DNA of 64,000 nt. It comes from Hugenholtzia roseola DSM 9546. Its GTDB lineage: Bacteria > Bacteroidota > Bacteroidia > Cytophagales > Bernardetiaceae. The DNA lies in the NCBI RefSeq assembly GCF_000422585.1, contig NZ_KE383882.1, positions 132,067-196,066 of the forward strand. Reading direction: 5' to 3'. Positions 1 to 9,110 of this stretch are shown here, in pieces; within the stretch, counting starts at the first letter, position 1; every line of letters starts with the position of its first letter. The notes under the pieces were generated by a model. That model was not told the DNA's origin and made no database searches. It saw only the letters and a program-made list of their open reading frames with translations. The position numbers and the translations under genes were made by a program.

Positions 1-168
1 CTCGAAGCTATGCGCCGACTTTTGCCAAATCCATTGGTAGATTTGCTTGGCGCGAAAACTCTTTTCGCCTTGTGTTTGTAAAAATTGCGTTAGCTCTGCC
101 AAACTTTGTTTGCGAATATCGGGCTTACGTATTTCTTGGGTAGGAATTTGGAGGCGTATGGGCTTCAT
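1..168 (-). CDS. rlmN: 23S rRNA (adenine-C2)-methyltransferase RlmN, N-terminal part
   Basis: Only the first 56 codons lie in the window; the gene runs off the left edge. The reverse strand begins ATG at 168 and reads without a stop, with the segment KSFRAKQIYQWIWQKSAHSF, typical of the N-terminal helical domain of RlmN. RlmN is a radical-SAM enzyme that methylates A2503 of 23S rRNA and A37 of some tRNAs. The radical-SAM core (CxxxCxxC) is outside the window, so the assignment rests on the N-terminal domain alone. A -7-like TATCTTTG on the reverse strand at 199-192 lies just upstream of the start. Confidence 0.75.
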   Translation of the reverse strand, partial: MKPIRLQIPTQEIRKPDIRKQSLAELTQFLQTQGEKSFRAKQIYQWIWQKSAHSFE

Positions 169-191
169 AATCAGGGTTTTGTATCCACTTG

Positions 192-199
192 CAAAGATA
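192..199 (-). promoter_or_regulatory. Candidate -7 element for rlmN
   Basis: The reverse strand reads TATCTTTG, matching the Bacteroidota -7 consensus TAnnTTTG, about 24 bases upstream of the rlmN start. No clear -33 TTTG is visible at the usual distance, so this is tentative. Confidence 0.35.
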
Positions 200-268
200 C
201 GAAATTATCAGCGTTTATGAATACAGCCTTATCATTCCGACCAAAAGTCTGTGCAGCGGATATTTTCA

Positions 269-312
269 AACCCTAAGCCTTGCAGCAAATAAGTCTGCCT
301 ACGCTTAGGGTT
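269..312 (-). terminator. Hairpin downstream of the RidA gene
   Basis: AACCCTAAGC at 269-278 pairs perfectly with GCTTAGGGTT at 303-312 around a 24-base loop. It lies just past the stop of the reverse-strand RidA gene. There is no strong T tract, so it may be a weak terminator or a 3' stabilising stem. Confidence 0.4.
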
Positions 313-327
313 CGGACGGGAAAAAAC

Positions 328-744
328 TTATTCCGCTATGGCAATACATTTCAATTCTATCGCAATAGGCGTAGGCAAGGCAGTAATGCCCAAAGTTGTC
401 CTACAAGGCTGATTGTCTTTGAAATATTCGGCGTAAAGGCGATTGTAGGTAGGAAAATCGGCTTCCATATTGGTTAGAAAAACGGTAACATCTACCAACT
501 TATCCCAACTGCTACCTGCTTCTTCTAAAATCGTCCTAACATTTTCGAAAACAGAGCGGCACTGTGCGGCTATATCATAACTGACCAACTTTCCCTCTGC
601 ATCATAGACATTACCGGGAATTTCGTTTGTAACTGCCTTGCGCGGTCCTACGCCTGAAAGAAAGAGCAGATTGCCTACTTTACGCGCATGAGGGTATAGC
701 CCCACAGGTTTGGGAGCTTTGTCGGTATGGGTAATTTCTGCCAT
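328..744 (-). CDS. RidA/YjgF family protein (possible 2-aminomuconate deaminase type)
   Basis: A 138-residue protein of the RidA/YjgF/UK114 family. Members form trimers with active sites at the subunit interfaces and hydrolyse reactive enamines and imines. The family features are visible: YPHARKVGNLLFLSGVGPR near the start, QCRSVFENVRTILEEAGSSW in the middle, and the C-terminal PCRTTLGITALP with the conserved Arg that binds substrate carboxylate. The YPHAR...GPR pattern resembles the subgroup annotated as 2-aminomuconate deaminase in tryptophan/kynurenine breakdown, but no other gene of that pathway is near, so general RidA is the safer call. It lies 51 bases after ssb on the same strand and may be co-transcribed with it. 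Confidence 0.88.
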   Translation of the reverse strand: MAEITHTDKAPKPVGLYPHARKVGNLLFLSGVGPRKAVTNEIPGNVYDAEGKLVSYDIAAQCRSVFENVRTILEEAGSSWDKLVDVTVFLTNMEADFPTYNRLYAEYFKDNQPCRTTLGITALPTPIAIELKCIAIAE

Positions 745-795
745 CGTGGTATGTCGTAGTTTGTGGTACTTAGATTTGAAAAAGGAAAAAGAGCC

Positions 796-1299
796 TTAGA
801 AGGGCAAATCGTCGATGTTGCCGCCTTCATTGTTTTCCATTTCAGCGTTGTGTGTAGGATTATTCGTCGCGACAGGGGCAGAGGAGGCAGTATAAGCCGC
901 AGCGGTATTCGTGCGCGTTGGATACTCCTCGTTGGGCGGCGGCACTGCACCCGAACTCTTGCTTCCATCGCCTCTGGTAGAGAGCATGACTAAGTTTTGC
1001 GCCACAATTTCGGTTACATAGTGCGTCTGTCCCTCTTTTTCGTAAGAGCGCGTGGCTAATTTGCCCTCGATGTAAAGCCTATCGCCTTTCTTAACGTATC
1101 GCTCGATGATTTCTGCCAATCCGCGCCAAGCGACAATGCGATGCCATTCGGTCTTTTCTACGGTCTTTCCTTCTCTATCCTGATACGACTCTGTCGTCGC
1201 CATCGAAAAGGTTGCTACTTTGGTATCGTTGGCAGGGCGTACTTGTGGGTCTTGCCCCAAATTTCCGATTAAAGTTACTTTATTGACTCCAAGTGCCAT
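796..1299 (-). CDS. ssb: Single-stranded DNA-binding protein
   Basis: A 167-residue SSB that coats single-stranded DNA in replication, recombination and repair. The OB-fold occupies about residues 1-110, starting MALGVNKVTLIGNLGQDPQV, with TEWHRIVAWRGLAEI and KKGDRLYIEGKLATRSY. A low-complexity Asn/Thr/Ala/Pro linker follows, and the protein ends in the acidic tip GGNIDDLPF that recruits partner proteins. Length and layout are normal. In Flavobacterium ssb is linked to gldE and gldD (recalled from the literature); here it is about 14 kb from gldE and 33 kb from gldD. Confidence 0.97.
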   Translation of the reverse strand: MALGVNKVTLIGNLGQDPQVRPANDTKVATFSMATTESYQDREGKTVEKTEWHRIVAWRGLAEIIERYVKKGDRLYIEGKLATRSYEKEGQTHYVTEIVAQNLVMLSTRGDGSKSSGAVPPPNEEYPTRTNTAAAYTASSAPVATNNPTHNAEMENNEGGNIDDLPF

Positions 1300-1419
1300 A
1301 ATTAAATATGCTTTTTGTGTAAAAGTTAGGAAAAGAATATCTAAGTGTGAATCTAATAAAAAAGTTACGACCCTGCAAATTTTTTTTGAAGTTTCTTTTA
1401 AAAATGGCTACTTTTCTTT

Positions 1420-1980
1420 TCAGAAAGACTGGTTTTTAAAAATTTCTATCACAAACCAAAGCAAACAAAGGTAATCGGCAAGGTGCAAACGCAAGACTTT
1501 CAGGGCTTTTCCTATCTGATTTTCTACCGTCTTGACCGAAATTTGCATCTGCTCGGCTACTTCCTTATAGCTCAACTGCTCGAAGCGATTTAAGACAAAG
1601 ACGGCGCGACACTGCGGCGGCAGCGTATTGATGGCAGCCTGAATTTTGGTATCTAATTCTTGGGTAAGTAGTTCTTTTTCAGAGCTTTGCGCAGAAAGGC
1701 TTTCGCCTAATTCGGTGGCTAAGGTTTCCATAGAAGCCGTAGGCTGCCGCTTTTCTTTGCGAAAGTGGTCGATGGCGGCATTGACGACAGCCCTTTTCAA
1801 GTAGGCTTCGGGCGAAATATCTACTTGCAGGCTTTCCTTTTTTTGCCAAATTTTCATAAAAACTTCCTGTACGATGTCCTCTGCCGTATCTGCATTGCCC
1901 ACAATAGGCAACACAATTTTACACAGACGAGCATACTGCGCCTTAAAAATCGTTTCAAAATCAGTTGAAAATTGGAGCAT
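1420..1980 (-). CDS. ECF-type RNA polymerase sigma-70 factor
   Basis: A 186-residue sigma factor of the extracytoplasmic-function class as found in Bacteroidota. Region 2 spans about residues 10-85 (ADTAEDIVQEVFMKIW, then AYLKRAVVNAAIDHFRKEKR). Region 4 spans about 110-165 (INTLPPQCRAVFVLNRFEQL, SYKEVAEQMQISVKTVENQI), the helix-turn-helix that binds the -35 region. No FecR-like anti-sigma or SusC-type receptor adjoins it, so its regulator and target are unknown. It ends with a hydrophobic tail (LCLLWFVIEIF) unusual for a soluble sigma factor. A good divergent promoter lies upstream at 2012-2043. Confidence 0.92.
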   Translation of the reverse strand: MLQFSTDFETIFKAQYARLCKIVLPIVGNADTAEDIVQEVFMKIWQKKESLQVDISPEAYLKRAVVNAAIDHFRKEKRQPTASMETLATELGESLSAQSSEKELLTQELDTKIQAAINTLPPQCRAVFVLNRFEQLSYKEVAEQMQISVKTVENQIGKALKVLRLHLADYLCLLWFVIEIFKNQSF

Positions 1981-2011
1981 AGCGTTGGGGTCGGGAAAGC
2001 GAAAAGTAGGG

Positions 2012-2043
2012 CAAATTTAGCCTTTTTTAGGTAAAAAATCAAA
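2012..2043 (-). promoter_or_regulatory. Promoter of the ECF sigma gene
   Basis: On the reverse strand TTTG (2043-2040) is followed after 20 bases by TAAATTTG (2019-2012). This fits the Bacteroidota primary sigma consensus TTTG-N19-21-TAnnTTTG, and it lies about 32 bases upstream of the sigma-factor ATG. Confidence 0.6.
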
Positions 2044-2097
2044 CAATGCGCGTGCAGGCGGGGTTTTCTGTTTTTGAAGCCTAAAAAAAATGCTACT

Positions 2098-3417
2098 ATG
2101 CCAAGCCCTCCTCTTTCTATCTGTTGGATACGTCGCGATTTGCGCTTAGAAGACCAAGCTGCCCTTGCTGCTGCCCTGCAAAGTGGCAATCCTGTCTTGC
2201 TGCTTTTTATCTTTGATGCGCAAATTTTAGAAAAACTCCCTGCCCAAGATGCGCGTCTTTCTTTTTTGCATCAGACCCTAAGCCAAATCAAGACCCAACT
2301 ACAAAGTTATGGTTCTGATATTTGGGTAGAAAAGGGCAAACCGCTTGAAGTTTGGAAAAAAATCGTCGCCCAATTCAAGGTAGAAAAGGTCTTTGTCAGC
2401 CGCGACTACGAACCCTACGCCTTAGAGCGCGATAGCCAAATCAAGGACTTTTTACAAACACAAGGCATTGATTTTCAAGATTTTAAAGACCAAGTAATTT
2501 TCGAAAAAAGCGAAATTACAAAAGCGGACGGCTCGCCTTATAGCGTTTTCACGCCTTATAGTAAAGTGTGGAAGGCTGCCCTACACAATCCTGCTCCCGA
2601 TTTTCACTTTCAGGAAAAAAATACAGAAAAGTACTTCTCAAATTTTTTGAAGATAGAAAATTTGCCCTTTCCTTCGCTTGCCGAATTGGGATTTATCCCT
2701 ACTGCCCTTTCTTTCCCTACTGCCGAAATTTCGCATCAAACTGTACAGAAATACGACCAAACGCGCGATTTTCCACATCTACCACAAGGAACAAGTAGGC
2801 TTGGGCTGCACCTGCGTTTTGGTACGATAAGTATTCGGCGTTTGGCAAAAGTGGCTTTCGAAACCAATGAAAAGTTTTTGAATGAGCTAATTTGGCGTGA
2901 GTTTTATATGATGATTTTATACCATCATCCCCACACACAATATCGCGCCTTTAAAAAAGAGTACGACCACATTGCTTGGGAAAAAGACGAAGCCAACTTT
3001 CAGGCTTGGTGCGAAGGAAAGACGGGCTACCTGCTCGTAGATGCAGGCATGCGTGAGCTAAATCAGACGGGTTATATGCACAATCGCGTGCGCATGGTTG
3101 TGGCAAGTTTTCTGACCAAACATTTGCTTCTGCCTTGGCAATGGGGCGAGCGTTATTTTGCCGAAAAACTCTTGGATTTCGAGCTTGCCTCTAATTTGGG
3201 CGGTTGGCAATGGGCGGCGGGCTGTGGCTGTGATGCTGCCCCCTATTTTCGTGTTTTCAATCCTTTGGAGCAGCAGAAAAAATTTGACCCCAATTTGGTT
3301 TATGTTCGAAAATTTGTGCCTGAATGGAATACTGCCGCCTATCCAAAACCGATTGTAGAGCATAAATTCGCACGCGAAAGGGCGATTGAACGCTACAAGG
3401 CTGGTCTGGCGCGATAA
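2098..3417 (+). CDS. Cryptochrome/deoxyribodipyrimidine photolyase family protein
   Basis: A 439-residue FAD-binding photolyase that would split UV-induced pyrimidine dimers using light. The N-terminal Rossmann-like antenna domain starts with CWIRRDLRLEDQAALAAAL. The C-terminal FAD domain has LNELIWREFYMMILYHHPH, the substrate-facing YMHNRVRMVVASFLTKHLL, and WQWAAGCGCDAAPYFRVFNP, a hallmark of class I CPD photolyases. I start it at ATG 2098, just before the conserved IRRDLRL segment; an in-frame TTG lies 24 bases upstream. It is convergent with the next gene, with a dispersed repeat in the gap. A cryptochrome role cannot be excluded from sequence alone. Confidence 0.93.
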   Translation: MPSPPLSICWIRRDLRLEDQAALAAALQSGNPVLLLFIFDAQILEKLPAQDARLSFLHQTLSQIKTQLQSYGSDIWVEKGKPLEVWKKIVAQFKVEKVFVSRDYEPYALERDSQIKDFLQTQGIDFQDFKDQVIFEKSEITKADGSPYSVFTPYSKVWKAALHNPAPDFHFQEKNTEKYFSNFLKIENLPFPSLAELGFIPTALSFPTAEISHQTVQKYDQTRDFPHLPQGTSRLGLHLRFGTISIRRLAKVAFETNEKFLNELIWREFYMMILYHHPHTQYRAFKKEYDHIAWEKDEANFQAWCEGKTGYLLVDAGMRELNQTGYMHNRVRMVVASFLTKHLLLPWQWGERYFAEKLLDFELASNLGGWQWAAGCGCDAAPYFRVFNPLEQQKKFDPNLVYVRKFVPEWNTAAYPKPIVEHKFARERAIERYKAGLAR

Positions 3418-3442
3418 AATTCAACCTTAAAAAGGCTCGACA

Positions 3443-3575
3443 TTTGTAGGGATAGGGCATTGCCTTATCCGAAGTGAGGTTGAAATAAAAGCATTTTCAG
3501 AATCAAAAATAGAGTTCAGACCAAATTTTATTTTGCTTCAAATCTAACAACACAAGAGTTTGCGCAGAACTTACA
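3443..3575 (-). repeat. Dispersed intergenic repeat, family 1, full-length copy
   Basis: Reverse-orientation copy of the approximately 130-base repeat. The palindromic core at 3449-3470 reads GGATAGGGCATTGCCTTATCC. The remainder, on the opposite strand, aligns with copies at 29.5, 52.2 and 63.6 kb through the shared segments AAATAAAATTTGGTCTGAAC and TTTATTTCAACCTCAC. It lies between convergent genes. Confidence 0.8.
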
Positions 3576-3598
3576 CAGGACTGCCCAAACGCCCTTTT

Positions 3599-4207
3599 TT
3601 ATTTGTACTGCCCTTTAAATAGTGGCACTTGCAGTGAAAAACCCATCAGTGGCTGCCCTTGTAATTGGTCGGTGTAGGGTTTAATTTTAAAAGAGATATT
3701 GTCATTGATGTCAAAATCGTTGAGGTGGGCGGCAGTAGTTGCCTCGCCTACATTGAGGGCGTACAAGACCAAGAGCATGATGATATAAAAATCGCGATTT
3801 CGGCGGAAAGTGTCGCGGCTACGCAAAAGTTGGTCGGAAGTGCGTCCTTCTAAAAGTGGCGAAAGTTGGGTATTGGGGTTGTCGTCTTCTAAGGCGAGGT
3901 AGCCTTCGCGAAAACGTCGATATTCGCCATGCGTACTCAAAACCAGATAGCCCAAAGTAGTGCCAATGCCGTAGATAACAGGAACTTTTACCGCCCAACC
4001 GCGCCCGTTGTAGTATTGTCCCAAGCCGGGTAGGGCAGCCGAAAGCAGGGCAGCGCGAGCAGGCTTCGAGAGTTTGAGTTTGGGCTTTTCTATCTGTAAG
4101 GCACTATCCAAAACCGTTTCGCTTTGTTGGGCAAAAAGGGTAGCAGGAATAAAGAGCAGCAGGCTAAAAAGCCAACAGGTACGCAGGAGAGAAGAAAGTG
4201 GAAGCAT
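3599..4207 (-). CDS. DUF5683 family membrane protein
   Basis: A 202-residue protein starting at ATG 4207, with a signal peptide (LLRTCWLFSLLLFIPATLFA) cut before QQSETV. The region AALLSAALPGLGQYYNGRGW followed by hydrophobic VPVIYGIGTTLGYLVLS is the signature of the Bacteroidota family DUF5683. A second membrane segment is FYIIMLLVLYALNVGEATTA, followed by the acidic FDINDNISF seen in the family. The function of the family is unknown; an envelope location is inferred. It is monocistronic and convergent with the photolyase gene. Confidence 0.85.
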   Translation of the reverse strand: MLPLSSLLRTCWLFSLLLFIPATLFAQQSETVLDSALQIEKPKLKLSKPARAALLSAALPGLGQYYNGRGWAVKVPVIYGIGTTLGYLVLSTHGEYRRFREGYLALEDDNPNTQLSPLLEGRTSDQLLRSRDTFRRNRDFYIIMLLVLYALNVGEATTAAHLNDFDINDNISFKIKPYTDQLQGQPLMGFSLQVPLFKGQYK

Positions 4208-4379
4208 AGCTTTAAAGTCGCTTAGAAAAGGCTTTGGGTTTTGAGTTTGCAAAAGAACGAAAAAAAGTGCAAAAAATCGTGCTTGCCCTTGTTTTTGTCT
4301 GTTTTCTAAAACTTTTTAACAGTTTGGCAGCCGCTCTGAGGCTATCTTTTTCAGAATCATAGCCCCAAAAGGCATGCGA

Positions 4380-4411
4380 TTTTGTCATCTACCAAAAAAA
4401 TACTACCTTTG
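4380..4411 (+). promoter_or_regulatory. Promoter of rpsO
   Basis: TTTTG at 4380-4384 is followed after 19 bases by TACCTTTG at 4404-4411, an ideal match to the Bacteroidota primary sigma promoter. It implies an rpsO leader of about 140 bases. The roughly 350-base gap before rpsO holds nothing else that I can recognise. Confidence 0.75.
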
Positions 4412-4558
4412 CGCTCTATTTGCTTTCCACCTTCTTTATTCTTCAATAGGCAATTTTCATAGGCGTATGGGCTGGTGCAAGATAATGGCTCCTGATAGAA
4501 GGAAAGCAGTTTCGAGCATAGCTATCTGCACAGGCGCATCACCCCAACTTTCCTCACA

Positions 4559-4846
4559 ATGGCAAGAACAGCATATCTTCCTCCCGTCAAGAAGCAAGAA
4601 ATCTTCGAAAAAGACGGCTTTCAAAAGTCTAAAAATGATACAGGTTCGGCAGAATCGCAAATCGCGCTTTTCACCTACCGCATCAACCACCTAACGCAAC
4701 ACCTCAAAATCAACCGCAAAGACCACGCTACACGCTTGGGCTTGCTCAAATTAGTAGGAAAGCGTCGTCGCCTTTTAGATTATCTAATCAAGACCGACAT
4801 CGAGCGTTATCGCGCCATCATCAAGGCATTAGGTATTCGTAAGTAA
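4559..4846 (+). CDS. rpsO: 30S ribosomal protein S15
   Basis: A 95-residue ribosomal protein that binds the central domain of 16S rRNA during assembly of the small subunit. The all-helical S15 pattern is clear: [40 protein letters not shown] and [23 protein letters not shown] 4559 gives the usual length. It is followed by a strong terminator and then pnp, the widespread rpsO-pnp order, in which S15 and PNPase transcripts are often linked post-transcriptionally. Confidence 0.97.
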   Translation: MARTAYLPPVKKQEIFEKDGFQKSKNDTGSAESQIALFTYRINHLTQHLKINRKDHATRLGLLKLVGKRRRLLDYLIKTDIERYRAIIKALGIRK

Positions 4847-4862
4847 GCCTTTTGCTACTTCT

Positions 4863-4899
4863 AAAACCTATAAAACTTCTATGTTTTATAGGTTTTTTT
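4863..4899 (+). terminator. Rho-independent terminator after rpsO
   Basis: A perfect 14-base stem (AAAACCTATAAAAC at 4863-4876 with GTTTTATAGGTTTT at 4883-4896) around a 6-base loop, followed by T residues to 4899. Read-through could still feed pnp. Confidence 0.85.
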
Positions 4900-5020
4900 G
4901 GCTTCTTTCTACAAAGAAGGGAGGGAAAATGACGGCTTTATTTATTTTTTTGCCTATCTTTCAGGCTAAATAACGGCTCTTGCCGCTATTTGCCATTTAT
5001 CTTCATAGACTCGTAATTTC

Positions 5021-7252
5021 ATGCAATCTCATTCACACATTCCTACGCCTATCGTAGAGGAAATTTCGCTTCCTGATGGCAGAATCATTACCCTCGAAAC
5101 GGGCAAACTCGCCAAGCAAGCTGATGGTGCTATCGTGCTTCGATTAGGCAAGACCATGCTTTTGGCTACAGCAGTGGCGAACAAAGACCTTCGCGAAGAC
5201 CAAGACTTTTTCCCGCTTTCGGTAGATTATCAAGAAAAATTCGCCTCCGCAGGGCGTATTCCAGGCGGCTTTCTCAAACGCGAAGGACGGCTTTCTGAAC
5301 AAGAAATCCTTATCTCGCGCTTGGTAGATAGAGCCTTGCGCCCACTTTTTCCCGACGATTTCCTTTGTGAAACCCAAATCCTGATAACGCTTATCTCCTC
5401 CGACAAGGACACCCCTGCTGACGCTTTGGCAGGTTTGGCGGCTTCCGCAGCGTTGGCGGTTTCGAATATTCCCTTTCCCGACCCTATTTCGGAAGTGCGC
5501 GTAATTCAAGATGCAAAAGGCGACTATCTCGTCAATCCGAACCTAAGCCAGATGGAAGGCGCACGCCTCGACCTTATCGTAGCCGCTACCGAAGAAAATA
5601 TTATGATGGTAGAAGGTGAAAGTAAGGAAGTTTCCGAAACCGAACTTTTAGAGGCTCTAAAAGTGGTACATCAGGCAATTCAGGTGCAGTGCAGAGCGCA
5701 AAAGGCATTAGCACAAAAAGTAGGCAAGCAAACGCGCGAATACGCCAAGCCCAACGAAGATTTAGACCTGCGCCAACAGCTTTTCGACGCTTACTATGAT
5801 AGCATCTATCAGATGCACAAAGAAGGCATCAATCGCAAGAAAGATGAACGCAGCAGCACCTTCAAAGCCATCAAGGAATCGTACATAGCTTCGCTCCCCG
5901 AAGACCATAGCGTAAATCTGAAATTGGTATCGAAATATTTTGGCGAAATCAATAAAAAGGCGGCTCGCAACTTGGTCTTAAACGAAGGCTTGCGCCTCGA
6001 CGGACGCAACACACGCCAAATTCGCCCAATTTGGTCGGAAGTAGATTATTTGCCCGCAGCGCATGGCTCTGCCGTCTTTACAAGGGGCGAAACGCAGTCG
6101 CTCACTACCGTTACGTTGGGTACAAAATTAGATGAGCAGCTCCTCGATAGTGCTACCCAAACCAGCACCAGCAAGTTTATGCTGCACTACAATTTCCCGC
6201 CTTTTTCCACAGGTGAAGCCAAGCCAATTCGCGGCGTAGGCAGACGCGAAGTAGGACACGGCAACTTAGCACATCGCGCCCTCAAACAAGTATTGCCTGC
6301 TGAAAGCGAAAACCCCTACACCATTCGTGTAGTGTCGGATATTTTAGAATCTAACGGCTCTTCTTCTATGGCTACGGTCTGTGCAGGCTCTTTGGCACTC
6401 ATGGACGCAGGCGTACCCGTCAAAGCCGCCGTATCAGGGATTGCTATGGGTATGATTTCAGACCCCGAAACGAAAAAATATGCCATCTTGTCCGACATCT
6501 TAGGCGACGAAGACCACTTAGGCGACATGGACTTCAAAATCACAGGTACGGCACAAGGCATTACGGCTTGTCAGATGGACATCAAAGTAGATGGGCTTTC
6601 CTATGAAGTCTTGAATGAGGCTCTTTTGCAAGCCAAAGAAGGCAGATTGCATATCTTGGGTGAAATGAACAAGACCCTCGAAGAGCCTCGTACTGACTTG
6701 AAAGACCATGCCCCTCGCTCTGCCAAATTCGACGTGCCACGCGATATGATTGGTGCAATTATCGGACAAGGCGGCAAAGTAATTCAAGAGATTCAGCGCG
6801 AAACGGCTACTACTATCGTTATCGAGGAAATAGATGGCAAAGGCGTAGTGTCTATCTTTTCGGTTAATAAAGACGGCTTGCAACGTGCCTATGAAACCGT
6901 ACAGGAGATTATTTCCGAACCCGAAATTGGCAAAGTCTATCAAGGTAAGGTCAAAGGCATTACCGAATTTGGCGCATTTGTAGAATTTATGCGCGGAAAA
7001 GAAGGCTTGCTTCATATTTCCGAAATCTCTTGGGAGCGTATCGCCTCGATGGAAGGCATCTTCAAAGAAGGCGAAATCTTGGAAGTCAAGCTCATTGAAG
7101 TAGATGAACGCACAGGCAAATTCCGTCTTTCGCGCAAAGCCCTTCTGGAAAAGCCCGAAGGTTATGTAGAAAGACCGCGCACGCCACAAACAGGAAGTCG
7201 TGATGCAGGTAGAAGACAAGGCGGCGGCGGCAATTTCAACCGCAGACGCTAA
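5021..7252 (+). CDS. pnp: Polyribonucleotide nucleotidyltransferase (PNPase)
   Basis: A 743-residue trimeric exoribonuclease that degrades RNA 3' to 5' by phosphorolysis, and can also add tails. Order of domains: first RNase PH domain (about 10-215, with [20 protein letters not shown]), an all-helical linker, second RNase PH domain (about 320-550, with [18 protein letters not shown]), KH domain ([20 protein letters not shown]) and S1 domain ([20 protein letters not shown]). It ends in a Gly/Arg-rich tail of about 30 residues ([14 protein letters not shown]), likely an RNA-binding extension. Length is normal. Confidence 0.97.
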   Translation: MQSHSHIPTPIVEEISLPDGRIITLETGKLAKQADGAIVLRLGKTMLLATAVANKDLREDQDFFPLSVDYQEKFASAGRIPGGFLKREGRLSEQEILISRLVDRALRPLFPDDFLCETQILITLISSDKDTPADALAGLAASAALAVSNIPFPDPISEVRVIQDAKGDYLVNPNLSQMEGARLDLIVAATEENIMMVEGESKEVSETELLEALKVVHQAIQVQCRAQKALAQKVGKQTREYAKPNEDLDLRQQLFDAYYDSIYQMHKEGINRKKDERSSTFKAIKESYIASLPEDHSVNLKLVSKYFGEINKKAARNLVLNEGLRLDGRNTRQIRPIWSEVDYLPAAHGSAVFTRGETQSLTTVTLGTKLDEQLLDSATQTSTSKFMLHYNFPPFSTGEAKPIRGVGRREVGHGNLAHRALKQVLPAESENPYTIRVVSDILESNGSSSMATVCAGSLALMDAGVPVKAAVSGIAMGMISDPETKKYAILSDILGDEDHLGDMDFKITGTAQGITACQMDIKVDGLSYEVLNEALLQAKEGRLHILGEMNKTLEEPRTDLKDHAPRSAKFDVPRDMIGAIIGQGGKVIQEIQRETATTIVIEEIDGKGVVSIFSVNKDGLQRAYETVQEIISEPEIGKVYQGKVKGITEFGAFVEFMRGKEGLLHISEISWERIASMEGIFKEGEILEVKLIEVDERTGKFRLSRKALLEKPEGYVERPRTPQTGSRDAGRRQGGGGNFNRRR

Positions 7253-7677
7253 TCAAGACCGCGCAGAAGTCGGCTCGCTCACGCCCTTGGTGAGCGCAGA
7301 CGCTGGCTAAATCCGCAAAAGGGCAAAGGTTTTTGTTTTTTTAAGAAAAACGGTTTTAAAAAAGAGACCCTCTGTCTTTTTTTGTAACCTTTGCACCCTT
7401 TTTTCAGTATTGAAAGGAGAAAAGCAAGAAAAAAGAGTAGGCTCTCGATGCCTATCTTTTTTCCTTCTTTTTTTTAAAGTGCTTGCGCCGATTCGGACTT
7501 GACAAGCCTTATACGTAAAAACACGTCTGCCCCAAATAGAAACTTATCACCATCTTTACACACTTAGCATAAAATTTGCGGTATAACCCCTTGTCTTTTT
7601 ATTTTGCCCCTTTCCCACTCTTTTTTCAACTCCGTCCTTTCCAAATTGTCCTTTCAAAATCGTAAAAAATTGTTTAG
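7253..7677. other. 425-base gap between pnp and rpoD
   Basis: It holds no coding sequence that I can support. Features seen are a 7-base stem (CGCTCAC 7276-7282 with GTGAGCG 7290-7296) soon after the pnp stop, A/T homopolymer runs, and a second hairpin at 7429-7462 with a T-rich 3' side. A TAACCTTTGC motif at 7385-7394 resembles, but does not exactly match, a -7 element. No tRNA or rRNA signature was seen. Confidence 0.5.
7429..7462 (+). terminator. Hairpin with T tract upstream of rpoD
   Basis: AAAAAAGAGTAGGC at 7429-7442 pairs, with one bulged base, with GCCTATCTTTTTT at 7450-7462. T-rich sequence follows. It could end a pnp read-through transcript or a short RNA starting around 7390. Confidence 0.5.
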
Positions 7678-8541
7678 ATGAGACAGCTCAAAATTAGCAA
7701 ACAGATAACCAATCGCGAAAGCCAATCGCTCGATAAATACTTACAAGAAATTGGCAAGGTAGATTTGCTCTCGCCCGATGAAGAAGTCGAGCTTGCCAAA
7801 CGCATACGCGAAGGCGACCAAGTAGCCTTAGAAAAACTCACCAAAGCCAATTTGCGCTTCGTCGTTTCTGTTGCTAAACAGTACCAAAATCAGGGACTCT
7901 CTTTGGGCGACCTCATCAACGAAGGCAACTTAGGGCTTATCAAGGCTGCCCAACGCTTTGACGAAACGCGCGGTTTCAAATTTATCTCTTATGCCGTTTG
8001 GTGGATTCGTCAGTCTATCTTGCAGGCACTTGCCGAGCAGTCGCGTATTGTGCGCCTGCCGCTCAATCGCGTAGGCTCTTTAAACAAGATTTCGAAAACT
8101 TTTTCCGAATTAGAGCAACGCTATGAACGCGAACCTTCGCCCGAAGAATTGGCGGAAGCCTTAGAGATTACGGCTGCCGAAGTAATAGATACGCTCAAAA
8201 TTTCTGGCAGACACGTATCGATGGACGCACCCTTTGTGCAAGGCGAAGACAACACACTTTTAGACGTTTTAGAAAATAATTTAGAAGAAAAACCTGATTC
8301 AGGTTTAATGAACGATTCACTTCGTCGTGAGGTGCAGCGTGCGCTTTCTACCCTTACGCCACGCGAAGCCGACGTAATTACCTATTATTTCGGTTTGAAC
8401 GGCGAACACCCCATGACACTTGAAGAAATTGGGGAAAAGTTCAATCTCACGCGCGAAAGGGTACGCCAAATCAAGGAGAAAGCCATCAGACGTTTGCGCC
8501 ACACTTCGCGCAGCAAGGCTTTGAAGCCTTATTTAGGATAA
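7678..8541 (+). CDS. rpoD: Primary RNA polymerase sigma factor RpoD/SigA, short Bacteroidota type
   Basis: A 287-residue housekeeping sigma factor lacking the long region 1.1 of proteobacterial RpoD, as is normal in Bacteroidota. Region 1.2 begins near [20 protein letters not shown]. Region 2 includes [40 protein letters not shown] and [20 protein letters not shown]. Region 3 contains [17 protein letters not shown]. Region 4 has [20 protein letters not shown] and the DNA-binding [20 protein letters not shown]. It would read the TTTG-N19-TAnnTTTG promoters noted here. A terminator follows directly. Confidence 0.97.
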   Translation: MRQLKISKQITNRESQSLDKYLQEIGKVDLLSPDEEVELAKRIREGDQVALEKLTKANLRFVVSVAKQYQNQGLSLGDLINEGNLGLIKAAQRFDETRGFKFISYAVWWIRQSILQALAEQSRIVRLPLNRVGSLNKISKTFSELEQRYEREPSPEELAEALEITAAEVIDTLKISGRHVSMDAPFVQGEDNTLLDVLENNLEEKPDSGLMNDSLRREVQRALSTLTPREADVITYYFGLNGEHPMTLEEIGEKFNLTRERVRQIKEKAIRRLRHTSRSKALKPYLG

Positions 8542-8580
8542 CTTTAATATTCTAAAATTGTACTAAAATGTCGTTTATCC

Positions 8581-8620
8581 AAACGTTCCACTTTTTTTAA
8601 GTAGAACGTTTCTCTTTTTT
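8581..8620 (+). terminator. Rho-independent terminator after rpoD
   Basis: AAACGTTCCACTT (8581-8593) pairs with AAGTAGAACGTTT (8599-8611) with one mismatch around a T5 loop. A T run follows at 8615-8620. It separates rpoD from the OsmC-family gene. Confidence 0.8.
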
Positions 8621-8641
8621 ATAGCCTTCTAAAAGTTTTTT

Positions 8642-9061
8642 ATGAAAATACAAATCCAACGCCGCAACGAGGCTTTTTTGATGGAAGCGCGAAATGAAAA
8701 CGGCAACACGCTTTTGATGGACAATGCTGCCGCTTATGCTACCCCAAATCAGGCGCAAGGACTTAGCCCTATGCAGCTCCTATTGGCTGCCATTGGCGGC
8801 TGTAGCACCATCGATATCATCTCTATTTTAGAAAAACAGCGGCAGCCCTTAGTAGATATTCAAATTGAAATTGAGGGCGCAAGGGCTGATACAATTCCAA
8901 AAGTTTTCGAAAAGATAAATCTGCACTATACCCTTTTTGGCAATTTAGACCCCGAAAAGGTGCGAAAAGCCATCGAGCTTTCTTTGGAAAAGTATTGCTC
9001 GGTTTCTAAAATGTTGGAAAAGACCGCAGAAATTGCCTATTCTTTTAGTATCAAAAACTAA
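8642..9061 (+). CDS. OsmC family protein
   Basis: A 139-residue OsmC/Ohr-superfamily protein. Members are cytoplasmic dimers; Ohr and OsmC types reduce organic peroxides with two redox cysteines. Both cysteines are present: Cys54 in LLAAIGGCSTIDI and a second near residue 120 in LSLEKYCSVSKML. The order QGLSPMQLLLAAIGGCS at the start of the long helix is typical. It resembles the YhfA-like subgroup more than Ohr, so the true substrate is uncertain. The next gene starts about 50 bases downstream on the same strand. Confidence 0.9.
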   Translation: MKIQIQRRNEAFLMEARNENGNTLLMDNAAAYATPNQAQGLSPMQLLLAAIGGCSTIDIISILEKQRQPLVDIQIEIEGARADTIPKVFEKINLHYTLFGNLDPEKVRKAIELSLEKYCSVSKMLEKTAEIAYSFSIKN

Positions 9062-9110
9062 AAGTCATTTCAAAACCTGACCTATTCACCCAAAACCTCG
9101 ATGCAGTTCT

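Noticed and set aside
675..968. A 97-codon reverse frame over the ssb end and RidA start
   Set aside because: It overlaps two well-supported genes in another frame and has a composition typical of shadow frames.
6518..7219. A 233-codon reverse-strand reading frame inside pnp
   Set aside because: It lies wholly antisense to the highly conserved KH/S1 end of pnp, its translation is rich in Phe and Cys without any family feature, and it has no promoter.
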